NCBI RefSeq assembly: GCF_022347685.1
Contig: NZ_JAKRGF010000005.1
Span: 186,001-250,000, forward strand
Direction of reading: 5' to 3'
Length of the DNA: 64,000 nt
Source: Thalassobius sp. Cn5-15
Lineage (GTDB): Bacteria; Pseudomonadota; Alphaproteobacteria; Rhodobacterales; Rhodobacteraceae
Below, piece after piece: positions 27,869 through 36,167 of this stretch. The position numbers were made by a program, and so were the translations under genes. The notes beneath the pieces were generated by a model. That model saw nothing but the letters and a program-made list of their open reading frames with translations. It did no database searches and was not told the origin of the DNA. Position 1 is the stretch's first letter, and each line of letters starts with the position of its first letter.

Positions 27869-27977
27869 CGGCGTCTCCTTTGCTGTTCCGATCTTGTTTC
27901 TTGCGTAGGTTGCCTTAGGCTGGTCTTGGTTGCTGGGGCATTAACACAAAGGTCACATCTGTACCGGATATTGAATG

Positions 27978-27988
27978 CTGCATAGCAG
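27978..27988. promoter_or_regulatory. PhaR-type operator upstream of phaC
   Basis: CTGC-ATA-GCAG is a perfect CTGC-N3-GCAG dyad 24 nt upstream of the phaC start codon. The same dyad occurs twice before phaP. A CTGC-N3/4-GCAG consensus is, as I recall, the binding site of Rhodobacter PhaR. Confidence 0.7.
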
Positions 27989-28012
27989 CGAAAATAGGGG
28001 GGATTCGTTAAT

Positions 28013-29806
28013 ATGACAACACAAGAGGGTCAGAAGAGCGAAAATTTGGAACGGCTGGAGGCGAATTTGGCACGGGTGGAGGACCTGTCGAAGCGCTTCA
28101 TGGCGGCTGTATCGCAGCGCAACCCACCTGATCCTCAGCTCTCGGCCCCGGATCAGGATGTGTTTGTCAAAGCAACGGGTCAATATTGGGCCAATATGTT
28201 GCAGGATCCGGCCAAACTCTTTGAAAACCAACTGGAATTTTGGGGAAACTCGGTCAAACATTACCTTGAAGCTTCTCAGGCTTTGGCCAAGGGAAAGCTG
28301 GAAGCGCCTGAGGATCAGACCCCCACAGATCGCCGTTTTTCCAACCCTTTGTGGCAGACACATCCCTATTTTAATTACGTCAAACAACAATACATGATGA
28401 ACGCCGCTGCCATTCAAACTGCGGTGCAGAATGTCGAAGGTTTGACGGAAACAGACCGCAATCGGCTAGAATACTTCGCCAAACAGATCGTCGATATGAT
28501 GTCGCCAACCAATTTTCTGGGCACCAACCCGGACGCATTGGAACGTGCGATTGAGACCGAGGGGGAAAGTCTGGTCAAAGGGCTGGAAAATCTGGTGGCA
28601 GATCTGGAGGCCAACAGCGGCGAAATGCTGGTTCGCCTTGCGGATGAAAAGGCCTTTGAACTCGGGCGCAATGTGGCCACCGCTAAAGGATCGGTTGTTT
28701 ACCGCAACCACGTGATGGAACTGATTCAATATGCGCCCACCACCGAACAGGTGCATGCCACGCCGCTGATTATCTTTCCGCCGTGGATCAACAAGTTCTA
28801 TATCCTTGATCTGAAAGAACAGAACAGCCTAATCCGTTGGATCACCGATCAGGGCTATACGCTATTTGTCGTCAGTTGGTTCAACCCGCGTCGCGAGGAC
28901 CGCGATGTAGGAATGGAGGATTATGTTGAGCAGGGATATCTGGAGGCGATCCGCGTTGCGAAAGAGATCACCGGTCAGAAACAAGTCAACGCGGTGGGCT
29001 ACTGTATCGCTGGTACCACCCTGCATTTGACGCTGTCGCTCTTGAAGAAACGCGGCGACAAGTCGGTGAAATCTGCCACCTTCTTTACCGCGCTGACCGA
29101 CTTTGGCGAGCAGGGGGAGTTTACCCCGTTCCTGCAGGATGATTTCGTCAATGGCATCGCCGATGAGGTTGAGGTGCAGGGGGTTTTGCGCAGCTTCATC
29201 ATGGGGCGCACGATGAGCTTCCTGCGCTCCAACGATCTGATTTATGGTCCGGCAATCAAAAGCTACATGATGGGGGAGGCGCCGCCTGCCTTTGATCTGC
29301 TCTATTGGAATGGCGACGGGTCGAACCTGCCGGGGCGGATGGTGATGCAGTATCTTCGCGGCCTGTGTCAGCGCAATGAGTTCGTTGGGGACGGCTTTGA
29401 TCTTTTGGGGGAAACCCTGCATGTGTCGGAAGTGGATGTTCCCTTGATGTCGATCACCTGTGAAACCGATCACATTGCGCGGTGGAAGGATTGCTATCGC
29501 GGTTTCCAGCAGACGGGCGCCAAGGACAGGACTTTTATCGTCAGTCAGTCAGGCCATGTCGCGGGCATCGTTAACCCGCCCAGCAAAAAGAAATACGGCC
29601 ATTACACCAACACGGACCTTAGCCTTGATGCTGAGGGATGGATGGCGGGTGCTCAATTCAATGAGGGCAGCTGGTGGCCAGCGTGGGAAGCTTGGCTGCA
29701 AAAACGCTCGGGCAAGATGGTGCCAGCGCGCAAGCCGGGCGATTCGGCTTATCCTGTGTTGGATGTCGCGCCAGGGCGCTATGTCGCGATGAAAGCAACT
29801 GTCTGA
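28013..29806 (+). CDS. phaC: Class I poly(3-hydroxyalkanoate) synthase
   Basis: PhaC of 597 residues polymerises 3-hydroxyacyl-CoA, chiefly 3-hydroxybutyryl-CoA, on the granule surface. The active-site Cys331 lies in a lipase-like box GYCIAGT where class I enzymes usually read GYCxGGT, so the second Gly is Ala. Other features are FVVSWFNPRREDRDVGMEDY and the late GHVAGIVNPPSKKKYGH with the catalytic His, and SITCETDHIARWKDCY with the Asp. No phaE subunit gene is near, and the length fits class I. A PhaR-type dyad lies upstream. Confidence 0.95.
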   Translation: MTTQEGQKSENLERLEANLARVEDLSKRFMAAVSQRNPPDPQLSAPDQDVFVKATGQYWANMLQDPAKLFENQLEFWGNSVKHYLEASQALAKGKLEAPEDQTPTDRRFSNPLWQTHPYFNYVKQQYMMNAAAIQTAVQNVEGLTETDRNRLEYFAKQIVDMMSPTNFLGTNPDALERAIETEGESLVKGLENLVADLEANSGEMLVRLADEKAFELGRNVATAKGSVVYRNHVMELIQYAPTTEQVHATPLIIFPPWINKFYILDLKEQNSLIRWITDQGYTLFVVSWFNPRREDRDVGMEDYVEQGYLEAIRVAKEITGQKQVNAVGYCIAGTTLHLTLSLLKKRGDKSVKSATFFTALTDFGEQGEFTPFLQDDFVNGIADEVEVQGVLRSFIMGRTMSFLRSNDLIYGPAIKSYMMGEAPPAFDLLYWNGDGSNLPGRMVMQYLRGLCQRNEFVGDGFDLLGETLHVSEVDVPLMSITCETDHIARWKDCYRGFQQTGAKDRTFIVSQSGHVAGIVNPPSKKKYGHYTNTDLSLDAEGWMAGAQFNEGSWWPAWEAWLQKRSGKMVPARKPGDSAYPVLDVAPGRYVAMKATV

Positions 29807-29832
29807 TTTTATTTGGTTATAAAACATTATTT

Positions 29833-29843
29833 CTGCAGCGCAG
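29833..29843. promoter_or_regulatory. PhaR-type operator 1 upstream of phaP
   Basis: CTGC-AGC-GCAG, a perfect CTGC-N3-GCAG dyad, in the phaC-phaP gap. Confidence 0.75.
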
Positions 29844-29860
29844 CAAAATTCCTTGATTTG

Positions 29861-29871
29861 CTGCGATGCAG
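29861..29871. promoter_or_regulatory. PhaR-type operator 2 upstream of phaP
   Basis: CTGC-GAT-GCAG, a second perfect dyad 28 bp (centre to centre) from the first. Confidence 0.75.
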
Positions 29872-29971
29872 CATTCATATTGGGTGCAAGACTGAATGAC
29901 ACCCCAGCCGCAGCAGGCAACGCCATCTAGTCGAACCTGGATGCGCTGCGGATCAGACAAGGATTTTAGAC

Positions 29972-30412
29972 ATGACCAAGACCCAAGACTTCACCGCGAT
30001 TCTGAAAGACGCTATGGGTGCTTTCCCTGTTGATACCAAAGCGGTTGAAGATGCGTTCAAAACTCAGGCAAGCCTGAACGAAAAACTGACGAGCGCGGCG
30101 CTATCTGCTGCTGAAAAGTCGTCGGAATTGTCCAGCAAATGGACCAAAGACACTCTGGCCAAACTGGGCGACGTTGCCAAAGCAAAAGAAGAGCCGGCCG
30201 ATTATGCCAAAGCACTGGGTGAATTTGCTTCGGCTCAGGCAGAAACCGCTGCTGAAAACATGGCCGCTTTTGCAGAGATCGCCAAAAAGCTGCAAAGCGA
30301 AACCGTCGAACTGATGATGGCTGCAGGCAAAGACCTGAGCGAAGAGGCTTCGGCCGCAGTTCAGAAGGCTGCCAAAGATGCGACGGCAGCCGCGAAAAAA
30401 GCAGCTAAATAA
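29972..30412 (+). CDS. phaP: Phasin (PHA granule-associated protein)
   Basis: Phasins coat PHA granules and set granule number and size. This 146-residue protein is almost entirely amphipathic helix, rich in Ala, Lys and Glu, with no signal peptide (LTSAALSAAEKSSELSSKWT, FASAQAETAAENMAAFAEIA). The C-terminus is a run of Ala/Lys. It has AAGGA before the ATG and two PhaR-type dyads upstream, so it is likely repressed by PhaR and induced when polymer accumulates. A terminator follows. Confidence 0.92.
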   Translation: MTKTQDFTAILKDAMGAFPVDTKAVEDAFKTQASLNEKLTSAALSAAEKSSELSSKWTKDTLAKLGDVAKAKEEPADYAKALGEFASAQAETAAENMAAFAEIAKKLQSETVELMMAAGKDLSEEASAAVQKAAKDATAAAKKAAK

Positions 30413-30469
30413 TTCTGCCTCCTCCCGGCAGAACTTAAGGCACATCACTCCTCCTCCCAGATGTGCCAA

Positions 30470-30497
30470 GAGCGGGCTTTTTGAGCCCGCTCTTTAC
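30470..30497 (+). terminator. Intrinsic terminator after phaP
   Basis: AGAGCGGGCT and AGCCCGCTCT form a 10-bp stem with a TTTG loop and a TTTACTTTT tail. It isolates the abundant phaP transcript from phaR. Confidence 0.88.
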
Positions 30498-30505
30498 TTT
30501 TGTTT

Positions 30506-30517
30506 CTGCCGTCGCAT
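30506..30517. promoter_or_regulatory. Degenerate PhaR-type dyad upstream of phaR
   Basis: CTGC-CGTC-GCAT matches CTGC-N4-GCAG at seven of eight positions, 40 nt before the phaR start. It may allow weak autoregulation. Confidence 0.4.
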
Positions 30518-30556
30518 AGAGTTTTTCTGCCGTGATAAACCTTTGGGAGGACTTCC

Positions 30557-31126
30557 GTGGCAGATGACAATAAACCCCTGCTGATCAAGCGCTATGCCAG
30601 TCGCCGTCTCTATAATACAGAGACCAGCGATTACGTCACACTGGAGGATATCGCCGGTTTCATCCGCGATGGGCGCGAAGTGCAGATTGTTGACCTGAAA
30701 TCTGGTGACGATCTGACCCGGCAGTATCTGCTGCAAATTATCGCCGAACACGAAAGCCGCGGTGAAAACGTGTTGCCGGTCAACGTCCTGACGGATCTGG
30801 TGCGCAGCTATACCAGTCAGGCTGAATCAATGGTGCCACAGTTCTTGCAGGCATCTTTCGAGATGCTGCGCGATGGTCAGTCGAAGATGATGCAAAACAT
30901 GACCAAGACCAGCCCGATGGCCAATATGCCCGGTTTCGAAATGTTGCAGGCGCAGCAAGAGGCCTTTCTGAAGGCGATGACGCAAGGCATGGCTGGTGGT
31001 TGGCCCGGTGCCACATCGGGATCGACGCAGCCTGAGCCAGCGAAGTCTGACGAAGGTGAGGACCTGGACGCGATCAAGGCCCAACTGGCTGATCTGCAAT
31101 CCAAACTCAGCAAACTGGATAAATAA
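30557..31126 (+). CDS. phaR: PHB synthesis repressor PhaR
   Basis: Cytoplasmic sensor-repressor of 189 residues that binds both PHB and the phasin promoter. The N-terminal PHB/PHA accumulation domain is clear (IKRYASRRLYNTETSDYVTL, GREVQIVDLKSGDDLTRQYL, LLQIIAEHES). The C-terminal part is Met/Gln-rich, then Ser/Pro/Glu-rich, ending in a short coiled coil (AQLADLQSKLSKLDK). The start is a GTG at 30557 after GGGAGG. Its stop is adjacent to the ATG of the LysR gene. Confidence 0.93.
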   Translation: MADDNKPLLIKRYASRRLYNTETSDYVTLEDIAGFIRDGREVQIVDLKSGDDLTRQYLLQIIAEHESRGENVLPVNVLTDLVRSYTSQAESMVPQFLQASFEMLRDGQSKMMQNMTKTSPMANMPGFEMLQAQQEAFLKAMTQGMAGGWPGATSGSTQPEPAKSDEGEDLDAIKAQLADLQSKLSKLDK

Positions 31127-32098
31127 ATGGTTGATAGCCCCGGTCGTATCACGCTCTGGGGCGTCGAAGTTTTTGTTGCCACCGCGGAGGAGGGCTCCAT
31201 CTCCGCCGCGGCGCGACGGCTGGGCGCTAGCCCGTCGGCGGTTTCGCAGCAGCTGTCCAATTTGGAGACGGCGCTGGGCACCAGCCTTTTGATCCGCAAT
31301 GCCCGCCCGGTGGCGCTGACTGCCGCAGGCGATCTGTTTCGTCGGCGCGCCAGCTCCATCCTGAATGAGGCCGCATTGGCGCGGGCTGAATTGGCGATGG
31401 CGGACATGGCACAGCTCACGCGATTTCGTATCGGTATGATCGAGGATTTTGAGGCAGACGTCACACCGGCGCTGCTCACCCATCTGGCGGCAGAGCTGCC
31501 GCAGTGCCAGTTTCAGCTGGCAACAGGTGCCAGTCACAGCCTGTTTGATCAGTTGGAGGCACGCGCACTGGATGTGATCATAGCTGCAGAAATGGGGGCG
31601 GAGGGAGACTGGATAGAGGTGCATCCGCTATTGGAGGAGGGGTTCGTGGTTGCTGCGCCCAAGGGTATGTTTACAGCAGGCACAGCCTCGGACCTCAGGG
31701 CGCAGTTGCAGACCAAAGCGCTGGTTCAATACACCACACGGCACCATATGGGACGGCTTTTGGCGGCGCATCTGGCCCGGCAGAACCTGCGGCCGGATCA
31801 TCGGTTCGAACTGGACAGTTACCACGCCATTCTGGCGCTGGTGGCGCAGGGCGTTGGCTGGACTATCCTGACGCCACTGGCCCTGCATCGTGCGCAACGG
31901 TTTGCGCCAGATCTGGAAGTGTTTGCACTGCCTTTTCCCCCCTTGTCGCGACGGATTTCACTGTTTGCACGACGCGACAGTTTGCAGGATATGCCGGCGG
32001 AGGTGGCTGTTGTAATGCGTGATATTCTGCAGCGTCAGATTATTCACCCGAACGTCACGGCGCATCCGTTCATGCGTGATGTTCTAGAGGTGATATGA
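31127..32098 (+). CDS. LysR-family transcriptional regulator
   Basis: LysR regulator of 323 residues. N-terminal winged helix (about 1-65; FVATAEEGSISAAARRLGAS, PSAVSQQLSNLETALG) and a C-terminal periplasmic-binding-like effector domain (about 95-300). It starts directly after the phaR stop, so it is in the phaR transcript. Its target and effector are unknown; control of the PHA or acetyl-CoA pathway is an inference from position only. Confidence 0.88.
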   Translation: MVDSPGRITLWGVEVFVATAEEGSISAAARRLGASPSAVSQQLSNLETALGTSLLIRNARPVALTAAGDLFRRRASSILNEAALARAELAMADMAQLTRFRIGMIEDFEADVTPALLTHLAAELPQCQFQLATGASHSLFDQLEARALDVIIAAEMGAEGDWIEVHPLLEEGFVVAAPKGMFTAGTASDLRAQLQTKALVQYTTRHHMGRLLAAHLARQNLRPDHRFELDSYHAILALVAQGVGWTILTPLALHRAQRFAPDLEVFALPFPPLSRRISLFARRDSLQDMPAEVAVVMRDILQRQIIHPNVTAHPFMRDVLEVI

Positions 32099-32163
32099 TC
32101 CATCCGCCGGAGTGTGGGCGGATGGGATTAGGTGTGTGTTTTTGATCATTGAAACAGCGCGCT

Positions 32164-33384
32164 TTAGGCGGGTGCCATTGCTTTTGTGTTGCCACGCACG
32201 TCTTGTGCTGCCTTGATCAGCGCCTCAGCGATCACATCAATTTCTGGTAGGGTCAGGCGGGCGGGCAGGCGGGCGTCGCAGGCGCGCATCAGCATTGCGC
32301 GGGTTTTCGGCAGGCTGGGCGGTGTGCCCAGAAATTCCCAATTCCAGAAAGCGCGGGCGTTGTCGGTAGACAGGCCAAAGACCTGTACTTTTATGCCGCG
32401 CTTGGCTGATGCTTCTTGGAAGGCTTTCACCTCATCCTCTTCCATGCCGACCAGATTGAATTGGATCGAATCCGGTGCGCGCTCTTCCGGCGCCAGTTTT
32501 TCCGGCACAGTAATCCACGGCGACAATTCCAGTTTGCCAGCCAGATAATCGTGGTTGCGTCGCCCATCGCTAACGCGGCGCTGCAATTCACTGATCTGCG
32601 GTCGGACAACGGCCGCCGACAGGTTGCCGAGGCGCAGATTGTATAGTGGCAGCTTGTTCTGCCAGCGGTCAAAGGCGGCTTTCAGGTCTGATTCGTCTTC
32701 GGGGCTGCGGGCCAGATGGGCCTTCCAGTTGTGTTCATAGGCGCCGGACATGATGGTGGCCTGTGCCAGAATATCGGCGTCATCGGTGATCAGAATGCCG
32801 CCCTCGCCGGAGTTAAGCATCTTGTAGCTCTGGAATGAAAAACAGCCGATCTTGCCCAGCGTGCCGATGTTTTTGCCGTGCCATTTGGTGCCCAGAGAAT
32901 GCGCTGCATCCTCGAGCACCGGCACGCCGCGTGCCGCTGCCAATTTCAAAATCGCATCCATGTCAGAGGTGTGGCCGCGCATGTGGGAAATCATTACCGC
33001 ATCAATGCTACCATCCAGTTTGGCGGCAAAATCATCCATATCAATGCGATAGTTATCGCCCACCTCTGCCAGCACTGGGACGCAGTCTGCATGCACGATC
33101 GAGGACGGTACTGCAGCAAAGGTAAAAGCGGGGATCAGCACCCGCGCGCCGGATTTCAGGCCCAGTGCCTTCAGGGACAGGAACAGCGCGGCCGAGCAAG
33201 ACGATACAGCCAGCGCGTATTTCGCTCCCAAGGCATCGGCGAAGTCGCGTTCAAGCAGCGACACCGGCGCATCCTTGCCCGCAGTGTAGCGAAACAGATC
33301 ACCTGAGTTCAGCAACCGTTCAATTTCGGCACGGGCGGTTTCGGGGATCGGTTCGGCGTCATAGACGTTGGGTGGCAAAGTCAT
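32164..33384 (-). CDS. DegT/DnrJ/EryC1/StrS-family aminotransferase
   Basis: PLP enzyme of 406 residues usually converting keto-sugars on nucleotides to amino-sugars. Conserved segments are the AVSSCSAALFLSL substrate loop, IPAFTFAAVPSSIV, LEDAAHSLG with the cofactor Asp, and the PLP lysine Lys188 in FSFQSYKMLNSGEGG. The ATG at 33384 gives the expected start; earlier in-frame codons would add about 85 unrelated residues. No sugar-nucleotide gene neighbours it, so its substrate (lipopolysaccharide, exopolysaccharide or an antibiotic-like sugar) is open. Confidence 0.82.
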   Translation of the reverse strand: MTLPPNVYDAEPIPETARAEIERLLNSGDLFRYTAGKDAPVSLLERDFADALGAKYALAVSSCSAALFLSLKALGLKSGARVLIPAFTFAAVPSSIVHADCVPVLAEVGDNYRIDMDDFAAKLDGSIDAVMISHMRGHTSDMDAILKLAAARGVPVLEDAAHSLGTKWHGKNIGTLGKIGCFSFQSYKMLNSGEGGILITDDADILAQATIMSGAYEHNWKAHLARSPEDESDLKAAFDRWQNKLPLYNLRLGNLSAAVVRPQISELQRRVSDGRRNHDYLAGKLELSPWITVPEKLAPEERAPDSIQFNLVGMEEDEVKAFQEASAKRGIKVQVFGLSTDNARAFWNWEFLGTPPSLPKTRAMLMRACDARLPARLTLPEIDVIAEALIKAAQDVRGNTKAMAPA

Positions 33385-33534
33385 GGAATCTTCGGCTTTC
33401 CTGAAGTTCATTTTTGGGAAAGCTAAAACAAGTTTTTGTGAAAAGAAAATGAAATTGCGCCTGCACATGGGTCCGTTCGGACACATTTTCGTCGTGGGGC
33501 GGTAAAAGCAGTATTTTTGGGAGGTTTGCGCGTA

Positions 33535-33569
33535 AAAGCGCCAAAGGCGGTCGCGGCCTTTGGCGCTTT
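33535..33569 (-). terminator. Terminator of the fucose catabolic operon
   Basis: AAAGCGCCAAAGGC and GCCTTTGGCGCTTT pair over a short loop; on the minus strand TTTTACG follows. It ends the leftward operon that finishes with the FAH-type hydrolase. Confidence 0.88.
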
Positions 33570-33577
33570 GCTCTTCG

Positions 33578-34420
33578 TTAGCCGGCGATAACGTTCTGGG
33601 TCTGAACCCCCAGACCTTCGATGCCCAGCTCCATCTTGTCACCCGCCTTCAGGTAGGTTTCGGGGTTTTGGCCCATGCCCACACCCGGAGGGGTGCCGGT
33701 GGTGATCACGTCACCGGGCTGCAGCGACATGAACTGGCTTAGGTGAGAGATCACCGTGGCGACATCAAAGTGCATGGTTTTGGTGGTGCCATTCTGATAG
33801 CGGTGACCGTTCACCTCCAGATACATCGCCAGATTTTGCGGATCTGCCACTTCATCACGGGTGACCAGCCACGGGCCGATAGGACCGAAAGTGTCGGCGG
33901 ATTTGCCTTTCACCCATTGGCCAGCACGGTGCAGTTGGAAATCGCGTTCCGACAGGTCGTTGACGACGCAATAGCCGGCGACATGATCCAGCGCCTCTTC
34001 CTTGCTGACGTATTTGGTATGCTTGCCGATTACCACCCCCAGCTCCACCTCCCAGTCGGTTTTTACGGATGTGCGCGGGATTTCCACGTCATCGTTGGGA
34101 CCGCAAATGGCGGAGGTCGCCTTGAAGAACACCACCGGCTCTTCGGGTAGGGCCATACCGGATTCGGCAGCGTGATCGGCGTAGTTGAGGCCGATGCAGA
34201 TAAATTTGCCCACCTGCCCCACACAGGGGCCGATGCGCGGAGCATCCGCAACAGCAGGCAGACTGGCGGGATCAAGGGCGCGCAGTTTGCTCAGGGTTTC
34301 ATCGGACAGGGCGGCGCCTGCCACATCGCTGATCACGGCAGAGAGATCGCGGATGACCCCGTCCTGATCCAGCAGTCCGGGCTTTTCCGCGCCGGGGGCG
34401 CCATAACGCAACAGTTTCAT
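33578..34420 (-). CDS. FAH-family hydrolase, probable 2,4-diketo-3-deoxy-L-fuconate hydrolase
   Basis: Fumarylacetoacetate-hydrolase-family enzyme of 280 residues. The core shows FICIGLNYADHAAESG, the metal-site VVFFKATSAICGPND and TDWEVELGVVIGKH, and FGPIGPWLVTRDEV. In non-phosphorylating L-fucose or L-rhamnose pathways such a hydrolase splits the 2,4-diketo-3-deoxy acid to pyruvate and L-lactate. Position after the SDR and in the same operon as the lactonase and aldose dehydrogenase supports this role. Other FAH substrates, such as ureidoglycolate, cannot be excluded on sequence alone. Confidence 0.82.
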   Translation of the reverse strand: MKLLRYGAPGAEKPGLLDQDGVIRDLSAVISDVAGAALSDETLSKLRALDPASLPAVADAPRIGPCVGQVGKFICIGLNYADHAAESGMALPEEPVVFFKATSAICGPNDDVEIPRTSVKTDWEVELGVVIGKHTKYVSKEEALDHVAGYCVVNDLSERDFQLHRAGQWVKGKSADTFGPIGPWLVTRDEVADPQNLAMYLEVNGHRYQNGTTKTMHFDVATVISHLSQFMSLQPGDVITTGTPPGVGMGQNPETYLKAGDKMELGIEGLGVQTQNVIAG

Positions 34421-34438
34421 GTGGGTTCCTTTCCCTCG

Positions 34439-35179
34439 TCAGATCGTCCAGCCGCCATCAATGGCAAAGGGCTGTCCAGTGGTATATTTACTCGCGTCGC
34501 TCGCCAGATAGAGGGCAAGATCAGCGATTTCTTCGGCGGTGCCAATACGTCCCATCGGCTGGCGCGCGATAAAGTCACGCATGGCGCCTTCATAGTCGCC
34601 TGTGGCGCGCAAACGGTCGTGCAGGCTGGGGCTGTCGACGGTGCCGGGGCAGATGGCGTTGCAGCGAATGCCCTTAGTGACAAAATCGGCGGCCACCGAT
34701 TTTGTCAGCCCGATCACCGCCGCCTTTGAGGCGCAATAGGCAAAGCGGTTCGGCACGCCCTTCAATGAAGAAGCGACCGAGGACATGTTGATGATCGACC
34801 CCCCGCCGTGTTCCAGCATGGCAGGCAGGGTCAGTTGGATCAGACGGAACATCGCCTTGACGTTCAGGTCGAAACTGAAATCCCAATCGCGTTCCGAGCA
34901 CTCCAGAATGGAGCCGCCTGCTACAAAACCCGCGCAGTTGAACAAGACGTCCAGCGGCGGCAGATCGGCGATCGCGGCTTCCGCCGCTGCGGCGTCGGTC
35001 ACATCCAGTTTCAAGGGAGTGACGCCGGTGATGCCTGCCAGTTCCGCAAGGGCGTCTTCGTTGATGTCGCTGGCGATCACTTGCGCGCCTTCTGCGGCGA
35101 ACAGTTCTGCCGTTGCGCGGCCTATGCCTTGACCAGCAGCGGTAATGAGGGCGGTTTTGCCAGTGAGTTTCTGGGTCAT
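34439..35179 (-). CDS. Short-chain dehydrogenase, probable 2-keto-3-deoxy-L-fuconate dehydrogenase
   Basis: SDR of 246 residues with the NAD-binding TAAGQGIGRATAELFAAEGA, NNAG-equivalent FNCAGFVAGG, catalytic Ser and YCASK motif (FAYCASKAAVIGLT), and NAICPGTVDSPS. It resembles the BDH2/DHRS6-like group, to which 2-keto-3-deoxy-L-fuconate 4-dehydrogenases belong. It would oxidise the product of the dehydratase and feed the FAH hydrolase. The ATG abuts the stop of a 50-codon ORF. Confidence 0.85.
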   Translation of the reverse strand: MTQKLTGKTALITAAGQGIGRATAELFAAEGAQVIASDINEDALAELAGITGVTPLKLDVTDAAAAEAAIADLPPLDVLFNCAGFVAGGSILECSERDWDFSFDLNVKAMFRLIQLTLPAMLEHGGGSIINMSSVASSLKGVPNRFAYCASKAAVIGLTKSVAADFVTKGIRCNAICPGTVDSPSLHDRLRATGDYEGAMRDFIARQPMGRIGTAEEIADLALYLASDASKYTTGQPFAIDGGWTI

Positions 35180-35332
35180 TTAGAGGCCCTCCTGCAGCAA
35201 GCTATCGGCCACATAGGTTGAAGCTTTGTCATGTTGCGAAATGCCGCGCAGGGGGACAACGCAGGATTCGATGCCCGCGCGGTCTCTTTGATCCAGCCAG
35301 AGGCCGTTTTTATCCAGAGTGGTAAGATCCAT
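35180..35332 (-). CDS. Unrecognised 50-residue protein inside the fucose operon
   Basis: An ORF with ATG at 35332, a good GAGGAA about 8 nt upstream, and a TAA at 35182-35180 that directly abuts the ATG of the SDR. It starts 4 nt after the stop of the lactonase gene. Packing on both sides and the ribosome-binding site make translation likely. The protein begins MDLTTLDKNGLWLDQ and ends STYVADSLLQEGL, is charged, has one Cys, and has no membrane segment or known motif. It could be a functional microprotein, the remnant of a deleted gene (for example a lost dehydratase), or a coupling ORF. Function unknown. Confidence 0.6.
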   Translation of the reverse strand: MDLTTLDKNGLWLDQRDRAGIESCVVPLRGISQHDKASTYVADSLLQEGL

Positions 35333-35336
35333 TCTA

Positions 35337-36167
35337 TTATTCCTCGATTTTATAGACGCGCTGGGCGTTCATGCCCCAGATCGCATCTCTTTCCTGTTGT
35401 GAGAGGTGGGCCAGCATTTCCTCCGTGATCCCAACCCAGTCGTTATAGCTGGCCGCCAAGGTGCAAACCGGCCAGTCGCTGCCCCAGATCAGACGTTGGG
35501 GGCCAAAGCAGTCCAGCAGATGATCTACGTAGGGTTTTAGATCCGCAGGTGTCCAATCCTCCCCCGCCTCGGTCACCAGACCGGACAGTTTGCAACTGAC
35601 GTTACTGCGGGCTGCAAGGGCAGCCATGTCTTCGCGCCACCCCTGAATGATGCCATCTGCAATCAGCGGTTTGGCACCGTGATTAATCACCACCCGCATC
35701 TCTGGGTGTCGGTCCAGTAGTTGTCGCAGCGCGCCAAGGTGGCGAGGCAGGGTCAGCGCGTCAAAGACCAGATCGTGTTGGATCATCGCCTTGTAAATAG
35801 GGGCAAAATGGTCTTGTAGCATCCAGTCAGGATCGGGAATGTCCTGTATCATCGGTCGGATGCCAACCAGCCAGCGCGATTGCGCAAGTGAGGTCAGCAC
35901 GTCCACTGCCATATCCGATTCAAAATCCACCCAGCCGACGACACCCTTGATAAACGGGGTTTGCTGCGCCAGTGTCAGCATGAATTCGGTCTCTGCCACT
36001 GTTGGGGCGGCTTGCACAACGATGGTGCCGTCAATTGCATGTTTGTCCAGCGTTGGCGCCAGATCATCAGGCAGAAAATCGTGATAGATTGCGCCCAAGT
36101 CAGGCGTCAGCCAACCGTAATCGCCCCGTGACAGCGCCCAGAAGTGTTGATGTGCATCAATCCTCAT
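35337..36167 (-). CDS. Amidohydrolase-family lactonase, probable L-fuconolactonase
   Basis: TIM-barrel amidohydrolase of 276 residues. It begins MRIDAHQHFWALSRGDYGW, a HxH-type metal motif; MVVINHGAKP-like MRVVINHGAKP and IWGSDWPVC are further family marks. Close relatives hydrolyse L-fucono-1,5-lactone to L-fuconate. The context (fucose mutarotase upstream, aldose dehydrogenase two genes away) supports this substrate, though L-rhamnono- or D-arabinono-lactone would be catalytically similar. The start overlaps the preceding fucU stop by 4 nt. Confidence 0.85.
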   Translation of the reverse strand: MRIDAHQHFWALSRGDYGWLTPDLGAIYHDFLPDDLAPTLDKHAIDGTIVVQAAPTVAETEFMLTLAQQTPFIKGVVGWVDFESDMAVDVLTSLAQSRWLVGIRPMIQDIPDPDWMLQDHFAPIYKAMIQHDLVFDALTLPRHLGALRQLLDRHPEMRVVINHGAKPLIADGIIQGWREDMAALAARSNVSCKLSGLVTEAGEDWTPADLKPYVDHLLDCFGPQRLIWGSDWPVCTLAASYNDWVGITEEMLAHLSQQERDAIWGMNAQRVYKIEE

